From Verrucomicrobiota bacterium (GTDB taxonomy: Bacteria > Verrucomicrobiota > Verrucomicrobiia > Opitutales > Opitutaceae), in assembly GCA_016235555.1 (NCBI GenBank), contig JACRKC010000085.1, positions 20,187 through 84,186 of the forward strand: a stretch of 64,000 nucleotides of DNA, in the 5' to 3' direction. The notes under the pieces were generated by a model. The model had not been told where the DNA came from and searched no databases. It saw nothing but the letters and a program-made list of their open reading frames with translations. This document shows positions 1 to 7,828 of the stretch, in pieces (positions within the stretch are counted from its first letter, which is position 1; each line of letters starts with the position of its first letter). A program made the translations under genes and the position numbers.

Positions 1-627
1 GTCGAGGCCCAGTCGGTCTTCCTTGATGACGCCGTCGATTCCCCCGTCGCCGCTTCGCCCGATGGCCTGTCCGGCGTCCTTGAGCGAACTGCCGTAGCCC
101 ATCTTCACGAGCAGCTTGATCACCAGACGCTCGAAGAACTGCGGCGAACACGCTTTGACTTTCTCCAACACCTCGGAAGCGAGCGCCTCTCGGAGTTCCT
201 CGAATTGGGTGTCGATGGACTCGATGGGCGTGATGGAACCGCTGGCACAAGCGGGAGGATTGTCGCCTTTGTCTTTTTTTCGATTCTTGAACCTGCGAAA
301 CTCCTCAAATTGCGATAGGAAATCGCCGTCGATCTTCGCCGGGTTTTTCTTCAGCGCGTCGAGTCCGCGTTTTGTTGCGCGAATGAAGCCACGGCGAGGT
401 GCCTCCAGCAGGACGGCTTTCTTCAGATAGGTGGCGGCCCAGCTCACACGGGACGAGAACTTGAAGGTTCCCCCACTGGGCAGGAGTTCGGTTTTCTCGG
501 CTTCGGTGAGTTGGTATTTTTCGGCGAGAAAGCTGACCGCGTCCAACACCGGCAGATCCTCGTTCGCCTTGCCGGAGGCAAGCTTCAGCAAGGGCAACAT
601 CAGGGTTTCGTAGTCGGGGATTGGCAT
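1..627 (-). CDS. mrr: Mrr-type restriction endonuclease, 5' part (runs off the window)
   Basis: The minus strand is open without a stop from ATG at 627 to the window edge, 209 codons. The start MPIPDYETLMLPLLKLAS is the usual opening of Mrr proteins. Residues about 1-95 look like the Mrr N-terminal winged-helix domain. Residues about 150-209 begin the catalytic Mrr_cat domain, with FFERLVIKLLVKMGYG followed by GDGGIDGVIKED, which carries the first catalytic Asp. The second catalytic motif (usually QxK) would lie just outside the window. Mrr enzymes are type IV nucleases that cut methylated or foreign DNA in the cytoplasm. This is a host gene, outside the mobile element. Confidence 0.85.
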   Translation of the reverse strand, partial: MPIPDYETLMLPLLKLASGKANEDLPVLDAVSFLAEKYQLTEAEKTELLPSGGTFKFSSRVSWAATYLKKAVLLEAPRRGFIRATKRGLDALKKNPAKIDGDFLSQFEEFRRFKNRKKDKGDNPPACASGSITPIESIDTQFEELREALASEVLEKVKACSPQFFERLVIKLLVKMGYGSSLKDAGQAIGRSGDGGIDGVIKEDRLGLD

Positions 628-814
628 GATGCAAAGGTCGGGTTCGGTTCGGGCCCGGCCGGCGCTGGTGGAAGCAAGGTGACGGCGCTTGGCGCGGTCA
701 ATGTGGTTTCAGCGTCTGTGTCGATCTGAGGACGAGATGGCTGTCGGTGGACAGACTGCGCCCACCGTTTGACACGCTTGGTTGGCCCCCTAATGGTCCG
801 CGGCACCAAAAACG

Positions 815-2014
815 ATGTCCTACACCGAAGATCGCGCCGCCTGGTTCGAGGGCCAGGGGCTTTGGCAACATATCCCCGAGAGCGAGTGGCGCGACTGGAC
901 CTGGCAACTGAAGCACCGGATCACGACCGTCGAACAACTCGAGCAGTTCATGACGCTGACGGCGGAGGAGCGCGCGGGGTGTTCCCACGCCAATGAGAAA
1001 CTCGCCCTCGCGATCACGCCTTACTTTTTCAATCTCATCGATCGTCAGAACCCGGATTGTCCGGTCCGCCGGCAGCTCATCCCGCGGGCCGGCGAACTCG
1101 TCATCAGCGATGGCGAGATGCTGGATTCGCTCGATGAGGACGGCCACTCGCCGGTGCCGGGGCTCGTGCACCGTTATCCGGACCGCGTGCTGTTCCTCGT
1201 GACGGACCGGTGCGCGGCCTATTGCCGTTACTGCACCCGCAGCCGGCTGGTTTCCAACGCCCAGCACTACGATTTTCATCCGGAATACGAACGGGCCCTG
1301 CGCTACATCGAAGCGCACACCGAAGTGCGTGACGTGTTGCTCTCGGGGGGCGATCCGCTGTTGCTTTCGGACAAGAAACTCGAGCACCTCCTCGCGCGGT
1401 TGCGCGAAATCAAGCACGTGGAGTTTATCCGCATCGGCTCGCGCATTCCGGTGTTTCTGCCGCAGCGCATCACGCCCGGGCTGTGCGAGTTGTTTCGGAA
1501 ATACGGCCCGGTCTGGATGAGCATCCATGTGAATCATCCGAAGGAGTGCACCGAGGAGCTGCGCGCAGCGTGCGAGCGCCTGAGCTTTGCGGGTGTGCCG
1601 CTCGGCAACCAGAGTGTCCTCCTGCGCGGAGTGAACGACGATGCCGACGTGATGAAGGCCCTCGTGCACCGTCTGCTGCGCATGCGCGTGCGGCCTTACT
1701 ATCTGTATCAGATGGACCTGATCACGGGAGGTTCACACTTCAAAGTCGATGTCCGCAAGGGGCTGGAGATCATCCGGGCGCTCCGCGGCCACACGACCGG
1801 GTATGCCGTGCCGCAGTATGTCATCGATGCCCCGGGAGGCGGAGGGAAGGTCCCGATCAACCCGGACTACGTCGAAAAAATCACGGACGACGAGGTGATC
1901 TTCCGCAATTACGAGGGGGGGCGCTTCAGTTATCCTCTCAAGCCGGGAAAACCCAAGACCGCCGGCGGCGCGACACTCCCGGCGGGTGGCGTCGAATCGA
2001 TTGTGGTTCACTAA
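815..2014 (+). CDS. kamA: KamA family radical SAM aminomutase (lysine 2,3-aminomutase-like)
   Basis: A 399-aa protein of the lysine 2,3-aminomutase family, which uses SAM, a 4Fe-4S cluster and PLP to shift an amino group. The cluster motif CAAYCRYC is at about residues 133-140. GGDPLLLS, typical of SAM binding, follows. YLYQMDL and VIDAPGGGGKVP keep the two Asp residues used for substrate binding and the Lys that binds PLP. The protein is slightly shorter than clostridial KAM (about 416 aa), mainly at the C-terminus. The start was chosen at ATG 815, because MSYTEDRAAWFEGQGLW begins directly in family-like sequence. No partner gene lies next to it, so the exact substrate (lysine, or EpmB-like or glutamate variants) is uncertain. 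Confidence 0.88.
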   Translation: MSYTEDRAAWFEGQGLWQHIPESEWRDWTWQLKHRITTVEQLEQFMTLTAEERAGCSHANEKLALAITPYFFNLIDRQNPDCPVRRQLIPRAGELVISDGEMLDSLDEDGHSPVPGLVHRYPDRVLFLVTDRCAAYCRYCTRSRLVSNAQHYDFHPEYERALRYIEAHTEVRDVLLSGGDPLLLSDKKLEHLLARLREIKHVEFIRIGSRIPVFLPQRITPGLCELFRKYGPVWMSIHVNHPKECTEELRAACERLSFAGVPLGNQSVLLRGVNDDADVMKALVHRLLRMRVRPYYLYQMDLITGGSHFKVDVRKGLEIIRALRGHTTGYAVPQYVIDAPGGGGKVPINPDYVEKITDDEVIFRNYEGGRFSYPLKPGKPKTAGGATLPAGGVESIVVH

Positions 2015-2434
2015 AAACGGAGCTGGATAATCTGTTGCAAGCCATGATGCTATAGCGATTTAGCGCTGGCGGATATTTTGTGCGGATTTTTTTCGACGAA
2101 TTTTGAGCGTTTTCGCACCGACCTCGTCTATCTCCGCGTAGTCAGCACTGTCCGCAGGGACAGTGAATGTTTGTAGTTCTTACGGTTTGCTTGGTGTTAG
2201 GTCACTCGGGCCGCCCTCTTCAAGAGGGCGGCCCTTGTGTTTCCGGTGGCTGAGGGTCGGCCGCGGTGGGTGCGGGGGCTGGAGGCCGTCATGAACTTTG
2301 CGCGAAGCGGCGGCAGGGAGTCGGGCAGGTCTGTGACCTGCCCAGCGAACACTCACCGCGCGAAAGGGCAGGTCTCCGATCTGCCCTCCCTCGGAGCCCG
2401 TGCCTCTACTCGGACACAAGTGCATGACAGCCTC
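2015..2434. other. Intergenic region with a perfect terminator-like palindrome
   Basis: No gene is visible. A perfect hairpin with 13-nt arms around a single C (2208-2234, GGGCCGCCCTCTT and its complement) lies between the convergent kamA and CotH genes and could terminate both. Downstream, at about 2320-2395, there are two copies of a short host palindrome built on GGCAGGTC..GACCTGCC. The same pattern, as a GGCGGATCTGTGACCCGCC variant, recurs near 53910. Confidence 0.5.
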
Positions 2435-5400
2435 TCAAGGCACGTCGTAGATTTCCAGCAGTGTGATGCCCTCCGCGCGCTCTTTGCCGCGGACATCCAC
2501 AGTGTAGGCGCCGGGTTTCAAGGTGATGAGGATGGCGGCATCCAGACTGCCAGGCGCCAAGGCAAAGGCGCCGACGCTCGTCGTGGCGGCCGTGATCATC
2601 TCGGCGTTGGCCGCACCCGACCAGTCGTCGTTGGTCGCCTCGACGTTTTGTCCGGCATAGATGGTCAACACGGGATCTTCGAGTGCGGCGCCGACGCCGA
2701 ACGACGCCAGCGTGGGGCCGATCGCACGGAGGAGCAGGCGTTTGTAGGCCGGTCCCTGGACCACGAATCCACCGATGAGGGCCCCGTCTCCCGGGCGCAC
2801 CCGGGTGCGGATCGAGAGGTTCATGATGCGACCGTTGTCGTCGTGGGCGTAGAATTCGGCCAGCGCGAGGCCGGTCTGGCCGGTGGTGCTCGAGAGGTGC
2901 ACCGTGTAGCTGCCAGCGGGCAGCGTGGCGAGGATGGCGGAATCGGCGCTGCGGGCGGCGAGCGGGAAGGCGCCGACCGACTTGGTCAGGGCCACCAGGC
3001 GGGCGACGTCGTTGCCCGTTTCCCAGCCGGCATTGCGGTGCGTTTCGACGCCATCGGCGCGAACGATTTTAAGTTCGGGATCGGGCAGGACGTCAGTCGC
3101 GCCAAACGCCGCGAGCGTCGGGCCGACACCGCGGATGATGAAGCCCTTGCCGGCCGTGTCGGCCAGCGAAAGGCCGGCGAACAAGGTGCCGTCTTCCGCG
3201 GTGAGATGAGTGCGGGTCGAGAGGTTGGCCAGCCGGGCGCGGGAATCGAGGGGGGAGGACTGTGCGCCGCCCGCCGCCGAGCTCCACGGGCTGCCCGGAA
3301 ACGCGTCTTTCTTCGCCAGGTCGTAGCTGCGCACGTGGACGTTGGTGGTGGCGGGGACCGTCAGCAGGCCGGAGGTTACGAGCGCGTTGGGTGCGATGCC
3401 ACCGCCCAGCGAGCGGGGGTCGGAGCCGTCCAGCGTGTAAACGAGCTGGACGCCGGCCGGGGCGGTGAAAGTGAGTCCGTCGCCTCCGTCGGCGACTTGG
3501 GGCGGTGCGACGAACTGGCCGTCGATCCAGCCGGCACGCTGCGTGATCCATTCCTTGAGGTGGGCGACTTCGCCGAGGAACCCGCCTTCGAAGCGGCTGG
3601 CGTTGGCGGGCCAGCGTGCGGCGTCGCGGGCCGCCGCCTTGGGCCCCACCTCGGCCGCGAGCGAATCGGCCAGCGCGCCGAGGTTCCGGCCGGAGAATTC
3701 CCGGCGGCGCAACGCCTGCCAGCGGTCGACCCATGCCTGCATGAACTCGGGATCGCGCACGAGCTGGCCGAACCAGCCGTAGTTCCACACGTCCACATCG
3801 CCGGCGGTCTCCCACGTGTCCCATGCGGCGTTGCGGGGGTCGCCATTACCCATGGAGCCATCGAAGTCCCAAGCGGGGCCGGAGACGAGTTTGCCGCCGC
3901 GATCTTTCGTGAAGTATTCGCTGCGGTAGAGGGCGTCGACGTTGCCGGTGACGAGTTGGAGGATGTGGTGATCGACCCACGACGGCACGTCGATGTAATC
4001 GAGATACGTGCGGGTGGTGAAGGCGGCCGTGCGGTCGGCGAACAGCGTGTCCTCCATCTGTTGCACGTAGCCGCGGATATAGGCCTGTTGCTCCTTGCTG
4101 AGGCGCGAGCCGGTGGGCGTGTCGACGACGACCGCAGTGCCCTCGCGCGCGGGCACGCCGCGGTCGGTGACAAAGGTGAAGTGGTCCGGATCGGGCACGA
4201 CATCGAGTTTGATGATATAGCCGCCGGTGATGGAATTCGGGCCGTCGTCGTTGGGTTCGAGGGGCGTGAGGTTGACGCGGTCCTTGGCGACTTTGATGCG
4301 CTCGGTGAGGACGCCGATGCCGTAGTAATCCTCGGGCTCGAGGTCATCACCCATCTCGTTGAGAAAAGTCTCGACGAAGCGGGTGCGAGGCGCCCAGCGG
4401 CCGAGGCGGTTGCTGAGGGCGTAGACGAAAGCGTTGCGGATGTAGCTGAGGTCGGTGTGCCACGGGCCGACGAGCGCCCAATCCTGATGGGCGGGCAGGT
4501 CGAAGAGCGGCTGGGCTTGGGTGCGGCCGCGATCGTCCTTGAGTTCGAGGCTGAAGCTGGACTTGGGGAACTCCGCCGTGAAGTTGCCGCGCACGGCCAT
4601 CGTGGTGGCGGTGCCGAGGGTGATCGGTCCGGTAAACGGCGTGGAGCCGGCGCCGTAGGTGTAGAGCCAGCCGGGGTGATCGAGGCGGTCCTTGGCGAGG
4701 GCGCCGGCGCCGAGGTTGTCGAGCACGACCACGGGCAAATCCGTTCCGAAGGCGGCGAGCTTGGCGTCGAGTTTGAGGTAGTGGACGGTGGTGACGGGAC
4801 CGGGGGTATTGTCGGCGCCGAACACGGCGGCCCGGATCACCACCGAGAACGTGATGGCGATGGGGGCGGTGTATTCCGGCGACTCGGCCGTGGGGAGGGG
4901 GATCTCCGGCCCCGTGATCGAAGGCGGGGCGAACACGTAGCGGATGCGCTCGCCGGGACCGGCGCCGCCGAGCGTGACGTGGAAATTCTGCCGAAACGGT
5001 CCGGACGCGCGGGAGAAGGTGACCGGGCTGGCGGCCAGGAGGCTGGACCGTCCGCCGTTGGGCGTGCCGGGCGTGGGCTCGCGGAAGTAGCCGATCGCCG
5101 CGGGCTCGCCGGGCGCGACGCGGGCGTAGCCGTAGGAGGTGTCGTCGCGCTGCTCGGGGAATTGCGGGGCAAACTCCGACACGACCGTCGTGCCGTCGGG
5201 TTTGACGAGGCCGAGGTATTCGCCGCTGGCGCTGAGGGCGAAGTTGGTGTGGAGCGGCCGGGCCGGGTCGCGGCGGCTGTTGTTCGAGGCCCAGACGAGC
5301 AGGTAGCCGTCGGGGGGCAGCGTGACCGCCGGGAACTGCCACTTGGTCTTGTTCGTGGCGGAATCGGTGAGATACCACCCGGCGAGATTGAGTTCGGTGG

Positions 5401-5581
5401 TGTCCGGGTTGTGGATTTCGATCCAGTCGGAGAAGTCCCCGCGGTCATCGGCGAGCGTGCGGGTGTTGGCCGCCATGAATTCCGTGATCCGTGGCTCGGC
5501 GTGGACGCCGGCACCGACGGCAAAGCCGAGCGCCAGAATGACGGCGCGCAGACCCCGGGAACTCGTCACAGACAAAACCAT
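2435..5581 (-). CDS. Secreted lamin-tail/CotH kinase domain protein
   Basis: Start at ATG 5581, because it begins a clear signal peptide (MVLSVTSSRGLRAVILALGF..VHA). The open frame continues about 100 codons upstream, but that part is low-complexity. The protein has 1048 aa. Residues about 28-140 are a lamin-tail domain (ITEFMAANTRTLAD, SDWIEIHNPD, LAGWYLTD). Residues about 300-620 are a CotH kinase-like domain (SSFSLELKDDRGR, DWALVGPWHTDLSYIRN, YGIGVLTERIKVAKDRVNL). The C-terminal 230 residues are two copies of a beta-rich repeat (ANLSTRTHL..GPTLAAFGA and MNLSIRTRV..GPTLASFGV), which I associate with Opitutaceae surface proteins. CotH proteins can phosphorylate proteins; whether this one does is unknown. 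Confidence 0.85.
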   Translation of the reverse strand: MVLSVTSSRGLRAVILALGFAVGAGVHAEPRITEFMAANTRTLADDRGDFSDWIEIHNPDTTELNLAGWYLTDSATNKTKWQFPAVTLPPDGYLLVWASNNSRRDPARPLHTNFALSASGEYLGLVKPDGTTVVSEFAPQFPEQRDDTSYGYARVAPGEPAAIGYFREPTPGTPNGGRSSLLAASPVTFSRASGPFRQNFHVTLGGAGPGERIRYVFAPPSITGPEIPLPTAESPEYTAPIAITFSVVIRAAVFGADNTPGPVTTVHYLKLDAKLAAFGTDLPVVVLDNLGAGALAKDRLDHPGWLYTYGAGSTPFTGPITLGTATTMAVRGNFTAEFPKSSFSLELKDDRGRTQAQPLFDLPAHQDWALVGPWHTDLSYIRNAFVYALSNRLGRWAPRTRFVETFLNEMGDDLEPEDYYGIGVLTERIKVAKDRVNLTPLEPNDDGPNSITGGYIIKLDVVPDPDHFTFVTDRGVPAREGTAVVVDTPTGSRLSKEQQAYIRGYVQQMEDTLFADRTAAFTTRTYLDYIDVPSWVDHHILQLVTGNVDALYRSEYFTKDRGGKLVSGPAWDFDGSMGNGDPRNAAWDTWETAGDVDVWNYGWFGQLVRDPEFMQAWVDRWQALRRREFSGRNLGALADSLAAEVGPKAAARDAARWPANASRFEGGFLGEVAHLKEWITQRAGWIDGQFVAPPQVADGGDGLTFTAPAGVQLVYTLDGSDPRSLGGGIAPNALVTSGLLTVPATTNVHVRSYDLAKKDAFPGSPWSSAAGGAQSSPLDSRARLANLSTRTHLTAEDGTLFAGLSLADTAGKGFIIRGVGPTLAAFGATDVLPDPELKIVRADGVETHRNAGWETGNDVARLVALTKSVGAFPLAARSADSAILATLPAGSYTVHLSSTTGQTGLALAEFYAHDDNGRIMNLSIRTRVRPGDGALIGGFVVQGPAYKRLLLRAIGPTLASFGVGAALEDPVLTIYAGQNVEATNDDWSGAANAEMITAATTSVGAFALAPGSLDAAILITLKPGAYTVDVRGKERAEGITLLEIYDVP

Positions 5582-6142
5582 CGCAGCGTGTGGTAGCCAG
5601 AAAGACGGCCGAGGGGAAGCGCGGCTACTGCAATAACTCCGTAAATTATCGCCGCAACTGCCGTCCGGCGGCGAACTTATTTGACGGATGGCGGCGTGCG
5701 CCACCGCTTTCAGAGACTGCGGAATGGCGGCGGCGCGCCGGACACGATTCGCAACGCGCCAGGCGGGGTCGCGGGAGGGTGTAACAGGAAGTGCGGTCAG
5801 CCAGCTGTAGCGGCGGTCTGTGACCGCCGTCGAACCTCCAGCACTCCTCCGTCGGCGGTCACCGACCGCCGCTACAACCAAGGCATCCGTTTGCGGACCT
5901 CACTTCCTGCTACGCCAGTGACGGTGCGTTTTGAGACTGTAGGCCCGGCCGGTGGACGGGCTGCGGTCCGCCGACGAGCGGCGGCCCGACAAAGTCCAAA
6001 CACGTCTCGCAACTGGTATAACCACCCGTTCACCGACACCCGCGACCGGGCGCCGGCCGGTTGACGAGTCCGTCAACATCATCATCAACGACAAGGTCTA
6101 CGACTCGCCGGGCAAACACCGCGAAGACTATCCCGGCGCCGG
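5582..6142. other. Intergenic region carrying host repeat R3
   Basis: No convincing gene. It holds repeat R3 (5807-5875, listed separately). Downstream, at about 5945-5990, there is another GC-rich inverted stretch. The 3' ends of the genes on both sides do not extend into it. Confidence 0.45.
5807..5875. repeat. Host palindromic intergenic repeat R3, copy a
   Basis: A 69-bp unit that starts GTAGCGGCGGTCTGTGACC and ends in the inverse, GGTCACCGACCGCCGCTAC, so it can fold into one long hairpin. A second copy begins at 63932 and runs to the window end. Both copies are preceded by GGTCAGCCAG. The arms are conserved and the loop differs, as in REP-type elements. Confidence 0.7.
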
Positions 6143-7510
6143 CTACGTCGACGACCTGCTCTCGAGCCGCGGCACCTCGAAGCCCTTGCGATAGTCGCGG
6201 GTCAGGTAGGCGTTCACGCTCTCGTCCTTGAAGCGCTCGGCCTTCGCATCGAACTCGAGCGACCGGCCGACGCGGTAGGCGATGTTGCCGAGGTGGCAGT
6301 GGGCGCAGGAGACGTGCGCATCGAGCACCGACATCGGGGCGTCGGACTGTTTGCGCGAGCGCACGGCGTTGAGGAAGCGCTTGAAGGCATCGCCCTCGTC
6401 GTCGAGCGGCGCGTCGCCGGGCACGGGGATTTTTTCGCGCTGCGCCATCTTGCCTTGCTTGTAGGTGAAGAAGCCCTGGCCGACGACATACATGCCCTTC
6501 GTGCCGAAGAAACTGTTGCCGCAGTCGCCGCCGTCCATTTCTTGGAACGAGCCGAGATTGCGCACTTCGAACGTCATGATCGTGCCGTCCGCATAGGAGA
6601 ACGTGGTGGCCTGGGTGTTCGGCGTCTGGCCGTCGTCGTCCATGCCGAAGCGTCCGCCGGCGCTGTGCACGCGGACTGGCATCCCGCGGTTGTGGCCCCA
6701 GCACGCGATGTCCATCTGGTGCACGCCCTGGTTGCCGATCTCGCCGTTGCCGTATTGCCAGTTGTAGTGCCAGTCGTAGTGCACCCACATGCCGGGCTGG
6801 TTTTTCGCCTGGCCGCCGGCCTTGACGAAAAACTGCGTCTCCTGCGCCGGGCCCTGCCAGAGATTCCAGTCGATGTTGGCCGGCACCGGACCGGGCTTGC
6901 CGCGACCGATCGAGCCGCGGTTGCCGTTCTTGTAGACATAGCCGCGCGACTCGACGATCTGGCCGATGAAGCCCGAGTGGATGAGTTTCATGTCGCGGAT
7001 GAGCTTCGGATTGGAGCGGCTCTGCGTGCCGTGCTGGACGATCTTCTTGTATTTTTCCGCGGCGGCCACGACCTGACGACCTTCGAAGACATTGTGCGAC
7101 ATCGGCTTTTCGACGTAGACATCCTTGCCGCCCTGCATCGCGAGGATCGCCGCGAGCGTGTGCCAGTGGTTCGGCGTCGCGACCGTGATCACATCGATGT
7201 CCTTCGCGGCGCAGGCTTCGCGCAGATCGCGGAAGAGCGCCGGCGGCTTGCTGTCTTGCGCATCGGCGACCTGTTTGCCGCCGCGCGCGAGCACCGTGGC
7301 GTCGACATCGCACAGGCCGGCGACTTCGGAGTCGCCTTTCATCGAGGTGAACGCCTTGAGGTGCGAGCCGCCGCGGCCGTTGATGCCGACGGTGCAGACG
7401 CGCACGCGGTTGTTGGCGCCGATGACGGTGCCTTGGGCTTTCATGCCGGCGACGATGACGGCGGCGGCGGAGGAGCCGAGGAAGGTGCGACGAGTGAGCG
7501 GAGTATTCAT
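6143..7510 (-). CDS. Tat-exported Gfo/Idh/MocA family oxidoreductase
   Basis: A 455-aa NAD(P)-dependent oxidoreductase. The N-terminus TRRTFLGSSAAAVIVAG (residues about 6-22) is a twin-arginine signal, so the enzyme probably acts outside the cytoplasm after folding. A Rossmann fold begins at VRVCTVGINGRGGSHL. ATPNHWHTLAA and YVEKPMS (the EKP lysine) are family hallmarks. The C-terminal part matches the verrucomicrobial/planctomycetal subgroup with WDLNLWQGPA-like sequence (here IDWNLWQGPAQE). The substrate is probably a sugar or inositol derivative. It is divergent from the hydrolase at 7829, and the spacer holds an inverted repeat. Confidence 0.88.
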   Translation of the reverse strand: MNTPLTRRTFLGSSAAAVIVAGMKAQGTVIGANNRVRVCTVGINGRGGSHLKAFTSMKGDSEVAGLCDVDATVLARGGKQVADAQDSKPPALFRDLREACAAKDIDVITVATPNHWHTLAAILAMQGGKDVYVEKPMSHNVFEGRQVVAAAEKYKKIVQHGTQSRSNPKLIRDMKLIHSGFIGQIVESRGYVYKNGNRGSIGRGKPGPVPANIDWNLWQGPAQETQFFVKAGGQAKNQPGMWVHYDWHYNWQYGNGEIGNQGVHQMDIACWGHNRGMPVRVHSAGGRFGMDDDGQTPNTQATTFSYADGTIMTFEVRNLGSFQEMDGGDCGNSFFGTKGMYVVGQGFFTYKQGKMAQREKIPVPGDAPLDDEGDAFKRFLNAVRSRKQSDAPMSVLDAHVSCAHCHLGNIAYRVGRSLEFDAKAERFKDESVNAYLTRDYRKGFEVPRLESRSST

Positions 7511-7656
7511 GGGGTAGCGTTGGTTGGAGGAATAGGTGGGGTGGTGGCGGGCCTAACTGCGACGGCGTGGAGTAGACGCTGGGGGCGACCGAAGCGTTGC
7601 GCGGATCCGGGACGCAAGCAACCTCCCAATCGGGCCGCGCCGAGGGCGGGTTTTGA

Positions 7657-7777
7657 CCACGGCTTTCCGGTTTGTTTTCGTAACTGCAGGTCAGCTTGCT
7701 TGCGAGCGCGGTTTGGCGCGCGCCAGCGCGCTGGACTACGCGGGAACAATTGGTGCATCCAAACCGGAAAGCGGTGG
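7657..7777. repeat. Inverted repeat pair in a divergent promoter region
   Basis: An 18-nt arm at 7657-7674 (CCACGGCTTTCCGGTTTG) and its complement at 7760-7777 match at 17 of 18 positions, enclosing 85 nt. The pair fills the middle of the 318-bp spacer between the divergently transcribed oxidoreductase (minus) and hydrolase (plus). It could be a small MITE-like repeat or a folded leader. Nothing else was recognised in the spacer. Confidence 0.6.
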
Positions 7778-7828
7778 GGTTTTGACACCCGTGGGATTGG
7801 CGGGCTGGCTCAGGCGAACCCCAACGAT

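Noticed and set aside
2237..5596. Very long open frame (over 1100 codons) on the plus strand
   Set aside because: It is the antisense of the CotH/lamin-tail gene. High GC leaves the opposite strand free of stops, and its sequence is low-complexity Gly/Ala/Arg/Glu without domains.
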